Shown here piece by piece: positions 42,467 to 51,126 of a stretch of DNA of 64,000 nt. Made by a program: the position numbers and the translations under genes. Each line of letters begins with the position of its first letter. Position 1 is the first letter of the stretch. Origin of the DNA: CAZOOK01 sp964581385 (GTDB lineage: Bacteria > Pseudomonadota > Gammaproteobacteria > Nevskiales > Nevskiaceae); contig CAZOOK010000030.1 in the NCBI GenBank assembly GCA_964581385.1, positions 1 to 64,000 of the forward strand, in the 5' to 3' direction. Below the pieces are notes generated by a model. That model was given only the letters and a program-made list of their open reading frames with translations, was not told the DNA's origin and searched no databases.

Positions 42467-44416
42467 TTACTCGTCTCCGCCTCCACTAACGTCGACGTCG
42501 ACGTCGACGTTCGGATTCATCGCGGCGGCAATGGCGGCTTCTTCGGCCGCCTCGGCGAGCGCGCGCGTCTCGTCGTCGATGTCGACGTCTGCATCTGCGT
42601 CGACGTCTGCGCCAGATCCCGTCGTGGGTGCGGCGCTCGACTCGACAACCACCGTGCGCGTCTCGTGGAACACGCGCTCGGATTTCGAGCTCGCGTCGCC
42701 GTCGACGAGCCACGCCGCCGTGCGCGCCTTTTCGGCGTGTTTCTTCAGCATCCTTTGCGCGATCGAGTTCTCCATCACGACGTACACGAACCGCTGCGGC
42801 CGCGTGGCGCCGACGCGCCACGCGCGCGCCTCGGCCTGGTCGAGCAGCGCCGGCGACGGCGGGAGCTGGAAGAACGCCGTGAGCACAACGCCGGGCGTCG
42901 CGTTCACGCCGACGCCGAACGCACCAATCGACAACACGCCGAGCTTGAGCGTCGTGTCGTGCGCTCTGAGGTTCACGAGCAACTTGTCGCGCTCGCTCTC
43001 GGGGGTCAACCCCGTCCCCACCGCGGTCTCAATCGGGGGCACAGCCGACTTGGCCTTGTCGGCGACGACCGCACACACCGCCTCGTTGTGCACGAACACA
43101 ATGACCTTCTCGTCGGGCGCGAGTCGACCGAGCTCGTCGCGCGCAAACGCGTCCCACGCGTGCGGAGCGGCAATCTCGCCGCACGCGCGCACGAGCACGC
43201 CGTACAAGCGCTGCATCTCGCGCTGCGCGCGTTTCGCGGCCGCGACGCTCGAACTCGAATCGGCGGCGTTGGCCGCTTTCGTCTTGACGTCGAGCTCCTT
43301 GAGCGCCTCGAAGAACTTGAGCTCCTCGGCGCGGTAGCGCGCCCATTCGGGAGAGGTGCGCGCGAAACGCAAAAGCACAAGAACGCGCGTCGCGCGCGGG
43401 AGCTCGACGACGTCGTTCTTGAGGCGGCGCATCATCATCGACCGCAAATAAAGCATCATCTCGGTGGTGTTTGACTTTCCCGTGTCGATGGTCGTGCGCA
43501 GCGCAGGAACCCAGCGCGCGTCGCAGTAGCGGTTCGCGAACTCGTCGTACGAGAGCTCGCCACGCCGAACGCACTGCGTCGCGGGGTACAGCTCGATCGG
43601 GCGGCCGTTGAGCACGAGCGTCCCGCTCATCAGCACGACGCACCGCGTCGTCCACAGAATCGACGACGGAGACAGCGCGAGCGTCTGGCTGCGCATCGAG
43701 CCGTGATTCTTGAGCATGTGGCACTCGTCGACGATGACCGCGTCGAACGCGCGTTCGGGCGCGTGCACGAACGCGTGCAGCGCGCGCGTTTTGAGCGAGA
43801 TCGAGTCCACCGACACAACAAACACGTCGGCGGCCTCGCGCTCTCTCGCCTCTTTCTTCGTTTTCTTATTTTCGAGGATGTGCGCGACGAGCGGCGTCCA
43901 TTTCGTGATCTCGGCGACCCAGTTGTCGGCGACGCCGGCGGGACACACGACGAGGACGCGCGGCTTGCGTGGTCGCGCGGCGACGTACGCGATCGCGAGC
44001 GACTGGATCGTCTTGCCGAGCCCCGGCTCGTCCGCGAGAATCATGCGGAAGTTGTGTCGCGTCGCGCACGCCGCGACGGCCTCGCGCTGGTACGCCTTGA
44101 TGCTCTCGCGCATCGGCGACGGGAGACACGCGACGAACTCGGATTCGTTGACGTCGGTGTGTGGAGGTCGTCGCGCGAGCATCGTGCGAACGACGGCGGC
44201 TGGAATGCCGCCCGACCCTTCGGCGTCTTGGAGCCGAGGAAAGTCCTCGATTGGAACGAACTCCGACCCGTCCATTCCGAACCGCGCGCACACGCCTTGC
44301 GCGCGCTCGGACGCCGACGCGTCGAGCACGCGCACGAAATCAGAGTCGAACCACTCGAACTTGAGCGCGTCGGGATCAGCGTCAGCAGCGACGCGCACGC
44401 GTTTCGCGTCGCCCAT
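42467..44416 (-). CDS. SNF2-family helicase/ATPase (SMARCAL1-like)
   Basis: A 649-residue protein. Residues about 108-280 are the first RecA-like domain: YQREAV (Q-like motif), Walker A DEPGLGKT (129-136), DECH (230-233) and MSGTLVLN (motif III). The second lobe carries VIVFVHNEAV and the motif VI QAEARAWRVG. The spacing and compact length without long insertions fit SMARCAL1/HARP-type SNF2 remodelers that reanneal DNA, though close relatives in giant viruses may act in transcription or genome repair. The C-terminal 60 residues are acidic and disordered. ATG 44416 follows an A-rich run. Confidence 0.93.
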   Translation of the reverse strand: MGDAKRVRVAADADPDALKFEWFDSDFVRVLDASASERAQGVCARFGMDGSEFVPIEDFPRLQDAEGSGGIPAAVVRTMLARRPPHTDVNESEFVACLPSPMRESIKAYQREAVAACATRHNFRMILADEPGLGKTIQSLAIAYVAARPRKPRVLVVCPAGVADNWVAEITKWTPLVAHILENKKTKKEAREREAADVFVVSVDSISLKTRALHAFVHAPERAFDAVIVDECHMLKNHGSMRSQTLALSPSSILWTTRCVVLMSGTLVLNGRPIELYPATQCVRRGELSYDEFANRYCDARWVPALRTTIDTGKSNTTEMMLYLRSMMMRRLKNDVVELPRATRVLVLLRFARTSPEWARYRAEELKFFEALKELDVKTKAANAADSSSSVAAAKRAQREMQRLYGVLVRACGEIAAPHAWDAFARDELGRLAPDEKVIVFVHNEAVCAVVADKAKSAVPPIETAVGTGLTPESERDKLLVNLRAHDTTLKLGVLSIGAFGVGVNATPGVVLTAFFQLPPSPALLDQAEARAWRVGATRPQRFVYVVMENSIAQRMLKKHAEKARTAAWLVDGDASSKSERVFHETRTVVVESSAAPTTGSGADVDADADVDIDDETRALAEAAEEAAIAAAMNPNVDVDVDVSGGGDE

Positions 44417-44469
44417 TTTTTTCGGAACGTGCGCGCGTGCGTGGGTGCAACGCGAGAAATACGTTGTGT

Positions 44470-44505
44470 TCAAAGATCGTCGTCGTCATCGTCGCTCTCC
44501 TCCGT
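44470..44505 (-). pseudogene. Duplicated acidic tail fragment
   Basis: On the minus strand this reads MTEESDDDDDDL followed by a stop. It resembles the acidic end (HSDDEDDDVL) of the WD-like gene next door. The sequence ACGTTGTGTTCAAAGA occurs at both stops (44462 and 44516). It is probably a relic of a partial duplication of that gene's end, or of a lost third copy. Confidence 0.35.
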
Positions 44506-44524
44506 CATGAAAAAAACGTTGTGT

Positions 44525-45816
44525 TCAAAGAACGTCGTCGTCCTCATCATCCGAGTGCGTCTCGACTGGCTCGCTCGGCTCCAGCGTGAATGCACCGACA
44601 CGCCACCCGATCGCATGGTCGCCGTCGACAATTGTGAAAAAGTGGCCGATTCCAGCGCCGCCGAGCGCGGCCAGCAAGCTCGCTTGCGGGCGCCACAGCT
44701 TGTACACGCCGTTGTGCGGCTCGTCGTCGTTGGGGTCGTAAAAACGGGAGGTGCCAACGCAGCACAAGATGCCTTGGTCGTACGCAAAAAACTCCATCGA
44801 ACGAACAGGACACCCGATGCCCGTAAAGGTGTGCGCGATGACGTTGCGACGAACGTCGTAGAGCTTGATGTTCGTCACGTCGATCGTCGGCAAGTACACC
44901 GCCGCAGCAACGAAACGCCCGTCGCTCGAGACGCACACAGCCGAGACGCCTTCGTCCTCCTCAGACAAATCGCCATCACCGCCGTTGCGCAACGAGACCA
45001 AATTGGATCGGTCGCTGAACGTGAGCAAATCGACAAACCACGGCCGAGTCGCCCGCTCGACGCTCATGGCAAGAACGCCGTCATTCGTTCCTGCGACCGC
45101 CCACCCCGCAGGCGAAAACGCGACGCACGTCACGTCGCAGTCGTACGCCTCGTCGCGGCGAACGTACCCGGGCAAGTTCTCGTACGTCAACCATTTAAAT
45201 GGTTGAACACGACTCGCACGAGGACGATGCGCGGGTCCGTTCTTGATTTCGTTGACGCTCCAGAGCGCCAACGGGTACCCATCATGCCAAATCTGGTTGA
45301 CGGATTGGATCACAGCCACGTAATGCGCGTCGTGCGACAAAACAAACTGCCTCGAACTCGCAAAACGCGGCGCCCGAGTTCCAACGCGACGCACAGGCTC
45401 TCCGTCGCTCGCGCGCACGATCTCAAACCCGTTGCCGCACCATGTCAACAAAATGGTCTCTTCCGAAACGAACTTTGCACCGATGCAGACATCCGCGACC
45501 CTCAAATTCGGGGTCGTGTTGAGGTTTACGCGATTGTGGATGCTCCACAGCGATCGCTTGGGTTGTTTATGTCCCACGCGTACACGTGGCTGGGGCTCGC
45601 GCGAACAACGTAGCGACGATTGTAGTCGACAGAGTACGCTTCTCCAACAGTTTGGTTTTCTCCGATGGAAAAACGTTTGACGACGACGTTTCGTCGCACG
45701 TCGACGAGAATCACGGCCTCCTCCGCGTCGCCGGTCGTCACGGCACACAGCGTGCGCGTGGCGTCGTCGCCGAACGAGATGCATTTCGGGTCGTTCACGT
45801 GTTGCACGAGCTCCAT
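44525..45816 (-). pseudogene. WD-like propeller gene broken by a one-base frameshift
   Basis: The first part (45816 to about 45553, starting MELVQHVNDP) and the second part (to 44525, ending DDEDDDVL) are in different frames but together align over their full length with the intact neighbour at 45868-47169. The neighbour reads NDPGRELWSI where this gene reads NNPSDR and, in the other frame, SLWSI. Restoring one base at about 45551-45552 gives the same length. It is either an assembly error or a recent inactivation; the downstream frame stays open and protein-like over 340 codons, which favours an error or very recent event. A propeller protein with unknown partners. Confidence 0.8.
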
Positions 45817-45830
45817 TCTTTGTCTCTTTT

Positions 45831-45844
45831 CGTTACGTTGTGAC
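45831..45844 (-). promoter_or_regulatory. GTCACAACGTAACG upstream element
   Basis: On the minus strand, ends 14 bases before the ATG at 45816; a variant of the recurring element. Confidence 0.5.
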
Positions 45845-45867
45845 GTTCGAACATACGCGTGTCTGAC

Positions 45868-47169
45868 CTACCTCATTTGTTCGTGCCGTTCGAGCATGAA
45901 TTCGCCGACGCGCCACCCGATCGCGTGGTCGCCGTCGATTCTTGTGAAAAAGTGGCCGATGCGCGCTCCACCTAGTGCGGCAAGCAAACTCTCTTGCGGG
46001 CGCCGCAGCTTGTACAGTCCTTCTGGCGGAGGAGCGCCGTACTCGTCTGCAAAGACGTGTGCATTGAAGCAGCACAAGAGCGCGTCGTCGTTCGTCGTAA
46101 ACACCATGGCCGGAACGTGTGCGTTGATGTCCGAGAAGGTGTGAACGAACGCGTCGAGTTTCACGTCGTACAAGGTGATCTTCACGACGTCGATGGTCAC
46201 GACTAACACGGCTGCCGCGACGACGCGCGCGTCGCTCGAGATGCACAGCGCGGTCACACCGAGATCGACGTTGCTGAAATCGTCTTCACCGGCATTTTCG
46301 TAAATCGCGCGCAAGCGCGAACGCTCTGCCGGACTCAGCAAATCGATGCAGTAACCGTCCGCAAAGCCCGAGGCGTTCACCGGCATGAAACTGAGCGTGC
46401 ACGCACTCGATCCTCCGACGCACCACGCACGCGCGGCGTCCGTGTCCGCGTTGTTGTCGGTCGCAAACGCAACGCACGTGACCAGAATCGTCTCGTCTTC
46501 GTCTTGAAACATGTCGCTCAAGTCCGTGTCGTTGAGCCGCCACCTCGCGTGCGGCTCCTCGTCGGCGACGACGCCAGCGTTCTCGGTGTTCACGACGTCC
46601 TGCAAACGCCAGAGAGCCATGGCGAACCAAAAATCTTGGTCTGGCATATTGACTTGAGTGGCGACCAAGTACTGCCCGTCCGGCGAAATGAAAAAATTAG
46701 ACAACGAATCGAGTTTCATGATCGACGGAGAAATGAGGCCGAGAACGCTCCCGTTGTTGCTGGCGTCGACGATTTCGAATACCCCATCGCCCCACGCCAA
46801 CAAAATGTTCTTCCCCGTGCCGTCCGGAACGAAGGCGGCGTCGATGCAGTACACACTATGCGTATTCGAGTTTCTCGGCGGGCGTTTGCGAATGCTCCAC
46901 AACTCGCGACCGGGGTCGTTCGTGTCCCAAACGTACACGTAGTCTAAGCACGCGAGCAGAACGTAGCGGCTGGTGTAATCGACGGCGCGCTGGCCCTCGA
47001 GCGGGTCGTTCGGTCCGACGACGAACCTCTTCTCAACGACGCCCGTGCGTACGTTGACGATCATCACGGCCTCGGCGTCGTCAAACGTCGACACGGCGCA
47101 ATGCGTGCGCGTGCGGTCGTCGCCGAACGACATTCGTCTTGGGTAGGACACTTCGCGAACCAGCTCCAT
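45868..47169 (-). CDS. WD-like beta-propeller protein
   Basis: A 433-residue protein of beta-propeller character. Repeating units include YVYVWDTNDPGRELW near 75, MALWRLQDVV near 165, CISSDARVVAAAVLVV near 320 and YKLRRPQESLLAALGG near the end. It is a tandem paralog of the frameshifted gene 52 bases downstream; the C-terminal LLAALGGARIGHFFTRIDGDHAIGWRVG is nearly identical in both. The start follows a TTTTATTTTCTTTTT-like run (plus strand reading reversed). It probably acts as a protein-interaction platform. Confidence 0.85.
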   Translation of the reverse strand: MELVREVSYPRRMSFGDDRTRTHCAVSTFDDAEAVMIVNVRTGVVEKRFVVGPNDPLEGQRAVDYTSRYVLLACLDYVYVWDTNDPGRELWSIRKRPPRNSNTHSVYCIDAAFVPDGTGKNILLAWGDGVFEIVDASNNGSVLGLISPSIMKLDSLSNFFISPDGQYLVATQVNMPDQDFWFAMALWRLQDVVNTENAGVVADEEPHARWRLNDTDLSDMFQDEDETILVTCVAFATDNNADTDAARAWCVGGSSACTLSFMPVNASGFADGYCIDLLSPAERSRLRAIYENAGEDDFSNVDLGVTALCISSDARVVAAAVLVVTIDVVKITLYDVKLDAFVHTFSDINAHVPAMVFTTNDDALLCCFNAHVFADEYGAPPPEGLYKLRRPQESLLAALGGARIGHFFTRIDGDHAIGWRVGEFMLERHEQMR

Positions 47170-47274
47170 TTTTCTTTTTCTTTTATTTTGAACTGTGATT
47201 TCGGGACATACGAGCGCAAATATGCGCCCGGTGCGCACACGTGCATAACGTGTGTCGATGTGTTGTCACATTAA

Positions 47275-47291
47275 TCACAACGCAACGCAAC
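47275..47291 (+). promoter_or_regulatory. TCACAACGCAACGCAAC upstream element
   Basis: Ends 10 bases before the ATG at 47302. The 43-base stretch from GTCGATGTGTTGTCACATTA to this element is duplicated before the next gene at 47514-47558. Confidence 0.6.
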
Positions 47292-47301
47292 GTCGCACTA
47301 C

Positions 47302-47541
47302 ATGGCCGTCTTCGTGCAACAGACGTGTACCATGTGCGGAACACAAAAGAACAGTCGCGCGCTGTTCTATGTGGACTTGAGACGCATCGATGCGACAGGT
47401 TTGACAGAGCTGTACACGCGACGCCTCTGTTGAGCGTGCCTCGGCCGCATGCGTCGCGAAGCAGGCGTTGAGGTCCGTGATGTTGTGAGTTTGGCCCAAT
47501 GGGCGGCGTACACGTCGTACGTCGATGTGTTGTCACATTAA
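47302..47541 (+). pseudogene. Zinc-ribbon gene with in-frame UGA between two Cys codons
   Basis: The frame gives 43 residues ending RRLC, then TGA at 47431-47433, then continues in the same frame for 35 more codons (ACLGRMRREAGVEV onward) to TAA at 47539. Residues before and after the TGA align with the intact paralog at 47559: CTMCGTQKNSRALFYV with CSKCGVKKQNSALFYV, and C-stop-ACLGRMRREAGVE with CQACLDNMRRDADVE. The stop replaces a Gln between zinc ligands. It is either a recently dead duplicate, a readthrough site, or a sequencing error. The downstream part is still conserved. Confidence 0.75.
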
Positions 47542-47558
47542 TCACAACGCAACGCAAC
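47542..47558 (+). promoter_or_regulatory. TCACAACGCAACGCAAC upstream element
   Basis: Abuts the ATG at 47559. It overlaps the end of the extended reading frame of the preceding copy. Confidence 0.6.
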
Positions 47559-47792
47559 ATGGCCACAAATACGCCTGCGATGACGTGCTCGAAGTGCGGA
47601 GTGAAAAAGCAGAACAGCGCGTTGTTCTACGTGTTCCACAAACGCCGTGGCGTGCTCGAGGACACGAAACCGCCGTCGCGTGTCTGCCAAGCGTGCCTCG
47701 ACAACATGCGCCGCGACGCGGACGTTGAGATCCTCCGCACTCCGGAGACAGTGGCCGTTTGGGAAGCGTACTTTGCAGCCCTCGGCGCATGA
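47559..47792 (+). CDS. Small zinc-ribbon protein
   Basis: A 77-residue protein with CSKCG (10-14) and CQACL (44-48), two CxxC knuckles about 30 residues apart, as in zinc ribbons that bind nucleic acids or proteins. The remainder is helical (DNMRRDADVEILRTPETV) and the fold probably has no other domain. It is the intact copy of a tandem pair. Role unknown; small ribbon proteins of giant viruses are often transcription-associated. Confidence 0.75.
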   Translation: MATNTPAMTCSKCGVKKQNSALFYVFHKRRGVLEDTKPPSRVCQACLDNMRRDADVEILRTPETVAVWEAYFAALGA

Positions 47793-47814
47793 GGCACGCA
47801 CGCCTCGCTGTTCT

Positions 47815-48843
47815 CTACACCTTTGGAGCCACCGAAACCGCCGTCCGCGTCATGGCGCTCATTTCTTCTTCGTCGTCGCCGATCATGTCGTCGTCGTCGA
47901 CGCCGAGATCGTCGTCAAACGGCGCAAAGCTCTGGTCGTCGTTGCAGCACACGTACTTGTTGACGGTGCAGTACCCGCCGACGCCGAACACGAGCACGAT
48001 GCACGCGAGCGCGACGAGAGTTTGCGGCGCCGTGAATCGGACGTGCGAGTGCAGCGCGAGCAGCAAGATCGAGTCGAGCACGTAGATCAGCACGACCCAC
48101 ACGACGTGTGCGGGCAGCAAGACGTTGCGCGATAGGACGACCTCGACGAGGAAGAACGAGAAACCGCACCAGTGCAGCGCGTCGTTGCACGGGCCGTGCA
48201 CATCTGGGGTGCGCGTGAACACTTGGTAGAGCGGCGCGGCCGCCGCGAGCGCGGGGTACCCGACGCTGAAGCACACCCACGTCGCGCGCACGGGCCACGT
48301 GAACGTCTCGGACTCGAGGCGCTCGTCGTACGACATCGACATCGTGCGGATGGTGAGCGCGAAGCTCAGAACGAGGTACGCGAGCACGAACACGAGCAAC
48401 ACGTGGTACAGCTCGAGCGACCACGCGACGTCGGAATCTTCGAGCTTGAGCGCGCGCGACTCGTCGGCCGCGACCGACGCGAGCGCGACGTACGTCACGA
48501 ACTGCGTCAGCAGCCACACGAGACGCGTCCATGGGTTCTCGTACAGGCGCGTCTTGCACAACGACGAGCACACACACCGCGCGGGCGTCGTCGCCGCCAT
48601 GAACGCGCGGTACATCCCAAACGGCGTGCGCTGCGTGAACATCAGGTCGTGGCGCGTCGGGCGGTGCGGGTGCATCAGGTACAGGCGCACCGGACACGTG
48701 ACGAGCTCCCACACGACCGACGCGCACGCGCCGACGTGTTTGCACACCGATCCGGCGTCGTCGTTCGACGTAGACGGAGCGACGGACACGCCAACAAAGC
48801 TCACTGCTTTTTGCGCGCGCGCGGCGCTCGGTGCGGTGGCCAT
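47815..48843 (-). CDS. Polytopic membrane protein (about six spans)
   Basis: A 342-residue protein with hydrophobic spans near 108-126, 145-165, 190-210, 225-245, 250-270 and 275-297 and an acidic cytoplasmic C-terminus rich in Asp. The N-terminal 100 residues are soluble with several Cys. No transporter motif was recognised. Its ATG at 48841-48843 shares the CATG sequence with the start of the divergent gene, so the two starts overlap. Confidence 0.78.
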   Translation of the reverse strand: MATAPSAARAQKAVSFVGVSVAPSTSNDDAGSVCKHVGACASVVWELVTCPVRLYLMHPHRPTRHDLMFTQRTPFGMYRAFMAATTPARCVCSSLCKTRLYENPWTRLVWLLTQFVTYVALASVAADESRALKLEDSDVAWSLELYHVLLVFVLAYLVLSFALTIRTMSMSYDERLESETFTWPVRATWVCFSVGYPALAAAAPLYQVFTRTPDVHGPCNDALHWCGFSFFLVEVVLSRNVLLPAHVVWVVLIYVLDSILLLALHSHVRFTAPQTLVALACIVLVFGVGGYCTVNKYVCCNDDQSFAPFDDDLGVDDDDMIGDDEEEMSAMTRTAVSVAPKV

Positions 48844-49150
48844 GAGCGTTGAGCGCGTGGCGGAGCGAACGTCGACGCGCGTGCAGCCGCTTCCTGATTT
48901 CCTTTGTGTGAGCGCGGCGAGCGTGCACAACGTTGTGGCGACGCGTCGCGAGGGCGAGTTTGTGAGCGCGCTCGAGCTCGCGCTGAACCGTCTGAGCCCC
49001 GAGCGCGCCACCGCGGCGCGCGCGCTCGCGAGCGAGATTGCGTCGGCGTCGCGCCCGGAAGAGCTCGCGATCGACGCAGAGGGCGACGACTCGGTGCTCG
49101 CCGTGCTCGCGACGGTCCTCGCGCTGCGCAACGCCAATGTGCTTGTGTGA
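48842..49150 (+). CDS. Small helical protein with overlapping divergent start
   Basis: A 102-residue all-helical, soluble protein. Its ATG (48842-48844) overlaps the ATG of the opposite-strand membrane gene, and its last 14 bases overlap the Cys-rich gene that follows. No domain recognised. The short length and overlaps make the annotation less certain than neighbouring genes, but codon bias is consistent with coding. Confidence 0.65.
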   Translation: MSVERVAERTSTRVQPLPDFLCVSAASVHNVVATRREGEFVSALELALNRLSPERATAARALASEIASASRPEELAIDAEGDDSVLAVLATVLALRNANVLV

Positions 49151-49628
49151 CGTCGACGACTTGTACGATTTGTGCTGCAAGAGGTGCGTGTGCGAGGAGT
49201 GCGTGCACGCGTGCGACGACGCGGGATGTTGCTTCTTGTGTTCGTGCACGCGGATGTGCGACCCGTGCGTCGAGTGCGGCCGCGGCGCGGTCGACGGGTG
49301 TGTCGAGGGGTGTTTGTGCGACGTCGAGCGCGCAGGCGCGTGTTGCGGGTGTTGCGCAGACACGCCCGACTGCCGAACGTGCACGCGCGAGTGCTGCTCG
49401 TCGTGCGGGTCGGCCGGACGAACGTGCTGCTGCACGTGCATCCCCGGCGCGTTTGCGTGCGTCGAGGCGTTCTCGCGCGTGCCGTGCATGCTGTTCAACC
49501 TCGCGCTCGCGCTGTTGCTCGTGTACGTTGCGTGGTGGCTGCTCGCGGGCGGCGACTTGTCGTCGCAGCTCGACGTCGTGCGCTCGGACGCGAACCTCGC
49601 CGTCGCGCTCGTGCAAAGTGCAGGGTAG
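49137..49628 (+). CDS. Extremely Cys-rich membrane-anchored protein
   Basis: A 163-residue protein in which residues 1-110 contain roughly thirty cysteines in CxxC, CC and CxC arrangements (CCKRCVCEEC, CCFLCSC, CCGCCAD). A transmembrane span lies at about 118-135, followed by a short soluble tail. This pattern fits a disulphide-bonded or metal-binding extracytoplasmic or cytosolic domain anchored by one span, like some viral membrane Cys-rich proteins. The start overlaps the preceding gene by 14 bases. Confidence 0.78.
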   Translation: MCLCDVDDLYDLCCKRCVCEECVHACDDAGCCFLCSCTRMCDPCVECGRGAVDGCVEGCLCDVERAGACCGCCADTPDCRTCTRECCSSCGSAGRTCCCTCIPGAFACVEAFSRVPCMLFNLALALLLVYVAWWLLAGGDLSSQLDVVRSDANLAVALVQSAG

Positions 49629-49667
49629 AGTAAAGCACGCGGCCACACTGCATCGTTTGCGAGTTCA

Positions 49668-50018
49668 ATGCCCGCACGACGTCGCAACAGCGACGACGAC
49701 GTCGAGTACGTCGACGTCTCAGACGCCGCGTGTCGCTTGAGCACGTACACACTCATCGCGTATTTCTTCGCGGCAAGCGTCGGGTTTCACGAAGCCTACG
49801 CGTTGGACAACAACGCGTACAAAGACGACGGTGTTCCGTGGCCAATCCGAGTCGCTCGTTTTTTCAGCGTCGTTGCATTCGCGCTGTTGTTCCTCGACTT
49901 GTTGTGCTGCACGAAAATGCGGTGCATCGGCGTCATGAACTACGAACTCTTTTTCAAACCAAACGCTCCGTATCGAATGCGACACGACGCGACGACGACG
50001 ACGATCGATGCCGTCTGA
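49668..50018 (+). CDS. Two-span membrane protein
   Basis: A 116-residue protein with an acidic N-terminus, spans near 25-42 and 65-85, and a basic C-terminus. The order FFAASVGFHE, then an AR before the second span, resembles the paralog pair at 11350 and 11531, so it may be a distant member of that family. No function is known. Confidence 0.7.
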   Translation: MPARRRNSDDDVEYVDVSDAACRLSTYTLIAYFFAASVGFHEAYALDNNAYKDDGVPWPIRVARFFSVVAFALLFLDLLCCTKMRCIGVMNYELFFKPNAPYRMRHDATTTTIDAV

Positions 50019-50079
50019 TCTTTAGGCCGACGCGACCGCACAACTCAACGCAACGCTCGTCGTGAATTGAATCACTGCA

Positions 50080-50481
50080 ATGGATCCCTTTGACGCACAA
50101 GGCGCCGAGGTCGCGTTCGCCATCGTCGACGTCGCGCTCGCAGTCGTGACGTGCGTATTCATCGCTCAAACCGTGATTGCCGGCGACGATGGCAACGACA
50201 AACGTCTCGTGTGTCGCGCGGTCATCAAGTGCGCCTTGATGGTGTTTCTCATCATCGGCGCGATTGTGTTCTACGTCGTTCTAACGTCGACTCCAATCCG
50301 ATCGGTTGAACAACTCATGATCGTCACGTTTCTCGTTGCAGACTCTTGCTTCACGCATTTTTTGTTTGCGTTGTTCCGTTTTATGTTCGCGCCCGCCACG
50401 AACGGCAGCGTGCTCATCGTCGCGGCGTGTGCGGTCGCTTGTGTCACGGGTCGACGAGACCGCACAACTCAAGTCGCGTAA
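50080..50481 (+). CDS. Four-span membrane protein
   Basis: A 133-residue protein with spans near 12-31, 45-66, 78-97 and 107-124 and short charged loops. The upstream sequence includes CGCACAACTCAACGCAACGC about 25 bases before the ATG, matching the recurring element. It is probably a small envelope or internal-membrane protein. Confidence 0.72.
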   Translation: MDPFDAQGAEVAFAIVDVALAVVTCVFIAQTVIAGDDGNDKRLVCRAVIKCALMVFLIIGAIVFYVVLTSTPIRSVEQLMIVTFLVADSCFTHFLFALFRFMFAPATNGSVLIVAACAVACVTGRRDRTTQVA

Positions 50482-50491
50482 ATCAATCGGA

Positions 50492-51106
50492 ATGGATCTC
50501 GTGCGCGAGGGTGTGCTCAGATTGGCGGCTGGTGTCGTCGCCGGCACTTTTATCTTTGCAGCAATCGCTCCGCGCGAGATGAAGCACCGAATTCTGTCGC
50601 GCGCGGTCGGGTTCGAGGGCGCGTGCGTCGTTCCGTTCAAGGGCGGCGAGATCGTCGTTTACCGCGACACGAAGCGCGAACGCGAACGCGAACGCCGGCT
50701 CGCGACGGGAGCCGAGCCGATTCGCATCTACTCGTGGCCGGGCGGAAAGGTCGAGATCGTCGACGTTCCGCGCGGGCTCTGGTTGAAGCTGCGCGGGTTC
50801 GACCACGCCGTCGCGCGCGTCACGGCCGCGCGCGAGTTTGAGGAGGAGACCAAGACGGCCGTCGATCCAACCAAGCTGCACAGCGCGTTTGAGAGCGGGC
50901 ACGGACACACGAGCACAGGCGAGCCTGTTGTGGTGTTCCGCGCCGACCTACCTGCCGGTCATCCCATGTCGGCGCACGACGCTGAGCTCGTGACGATCGG
51001 GCCGCTCCCGCACATCAGCAAGACGATTGTCGCCGACATGCGACGGTTCAACTCGGTTCTTTTCCCGGCCATTCACGCCAACTGGCCAGGAGTCAAGTTC
51101 GAGTGA
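50492..51106 (+). CDS. Membrane-anchored Nudix hydrolase-like protein
   Basis: A 204-residue protein with an N-terminal hydrophobic span (about 8-26) and a Nudix-like domain. PGGKVE at 83-88 starts the Nudix box and AREFEEET at 113-120 matches the REUxEE core, but the gap between them is about 15 residues longer than in the canonical G-x5-E-x7-REUxEExGU. Nudix enzymes hydrolyse nucleoside diphosphates linked to another moiety; poxvirus and asfarvirus relatives decap mRNA. An N-terminal membrane anchor is unusual. Confidence in the family is good, in the substrate none. Confidence 0.75.
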   Translation: MDLVREGVLRLAAGVVAGTFIFAAIAPREMKHRILSRAVGFEGACVVPFKGGEIVVYRDTKRERERERRLATGAEPIRIYSWPGGKVEIVDVPRGLWLKLRGFDHAVARVTAAREFEEETKTAVDPTKLHSAFESGHGHTSTGEPVVVFRADLPAGHPMSAHDAELVTIGPLPHISKTIVADMRRFNSVLFPAIHANWPGVKFE

Positions 51107-51126
51107 GCGTGAGCGTGTGAGTGCGA

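Noticed and set aside
47815..49137. Longer version of the polytopic membrane protein starting at 49137
   Set aside because: The extra 98 residues are Ser/Ala/Arg-rich and antisense to the small helical gene; the ATG at 48843 begins normal sequence.
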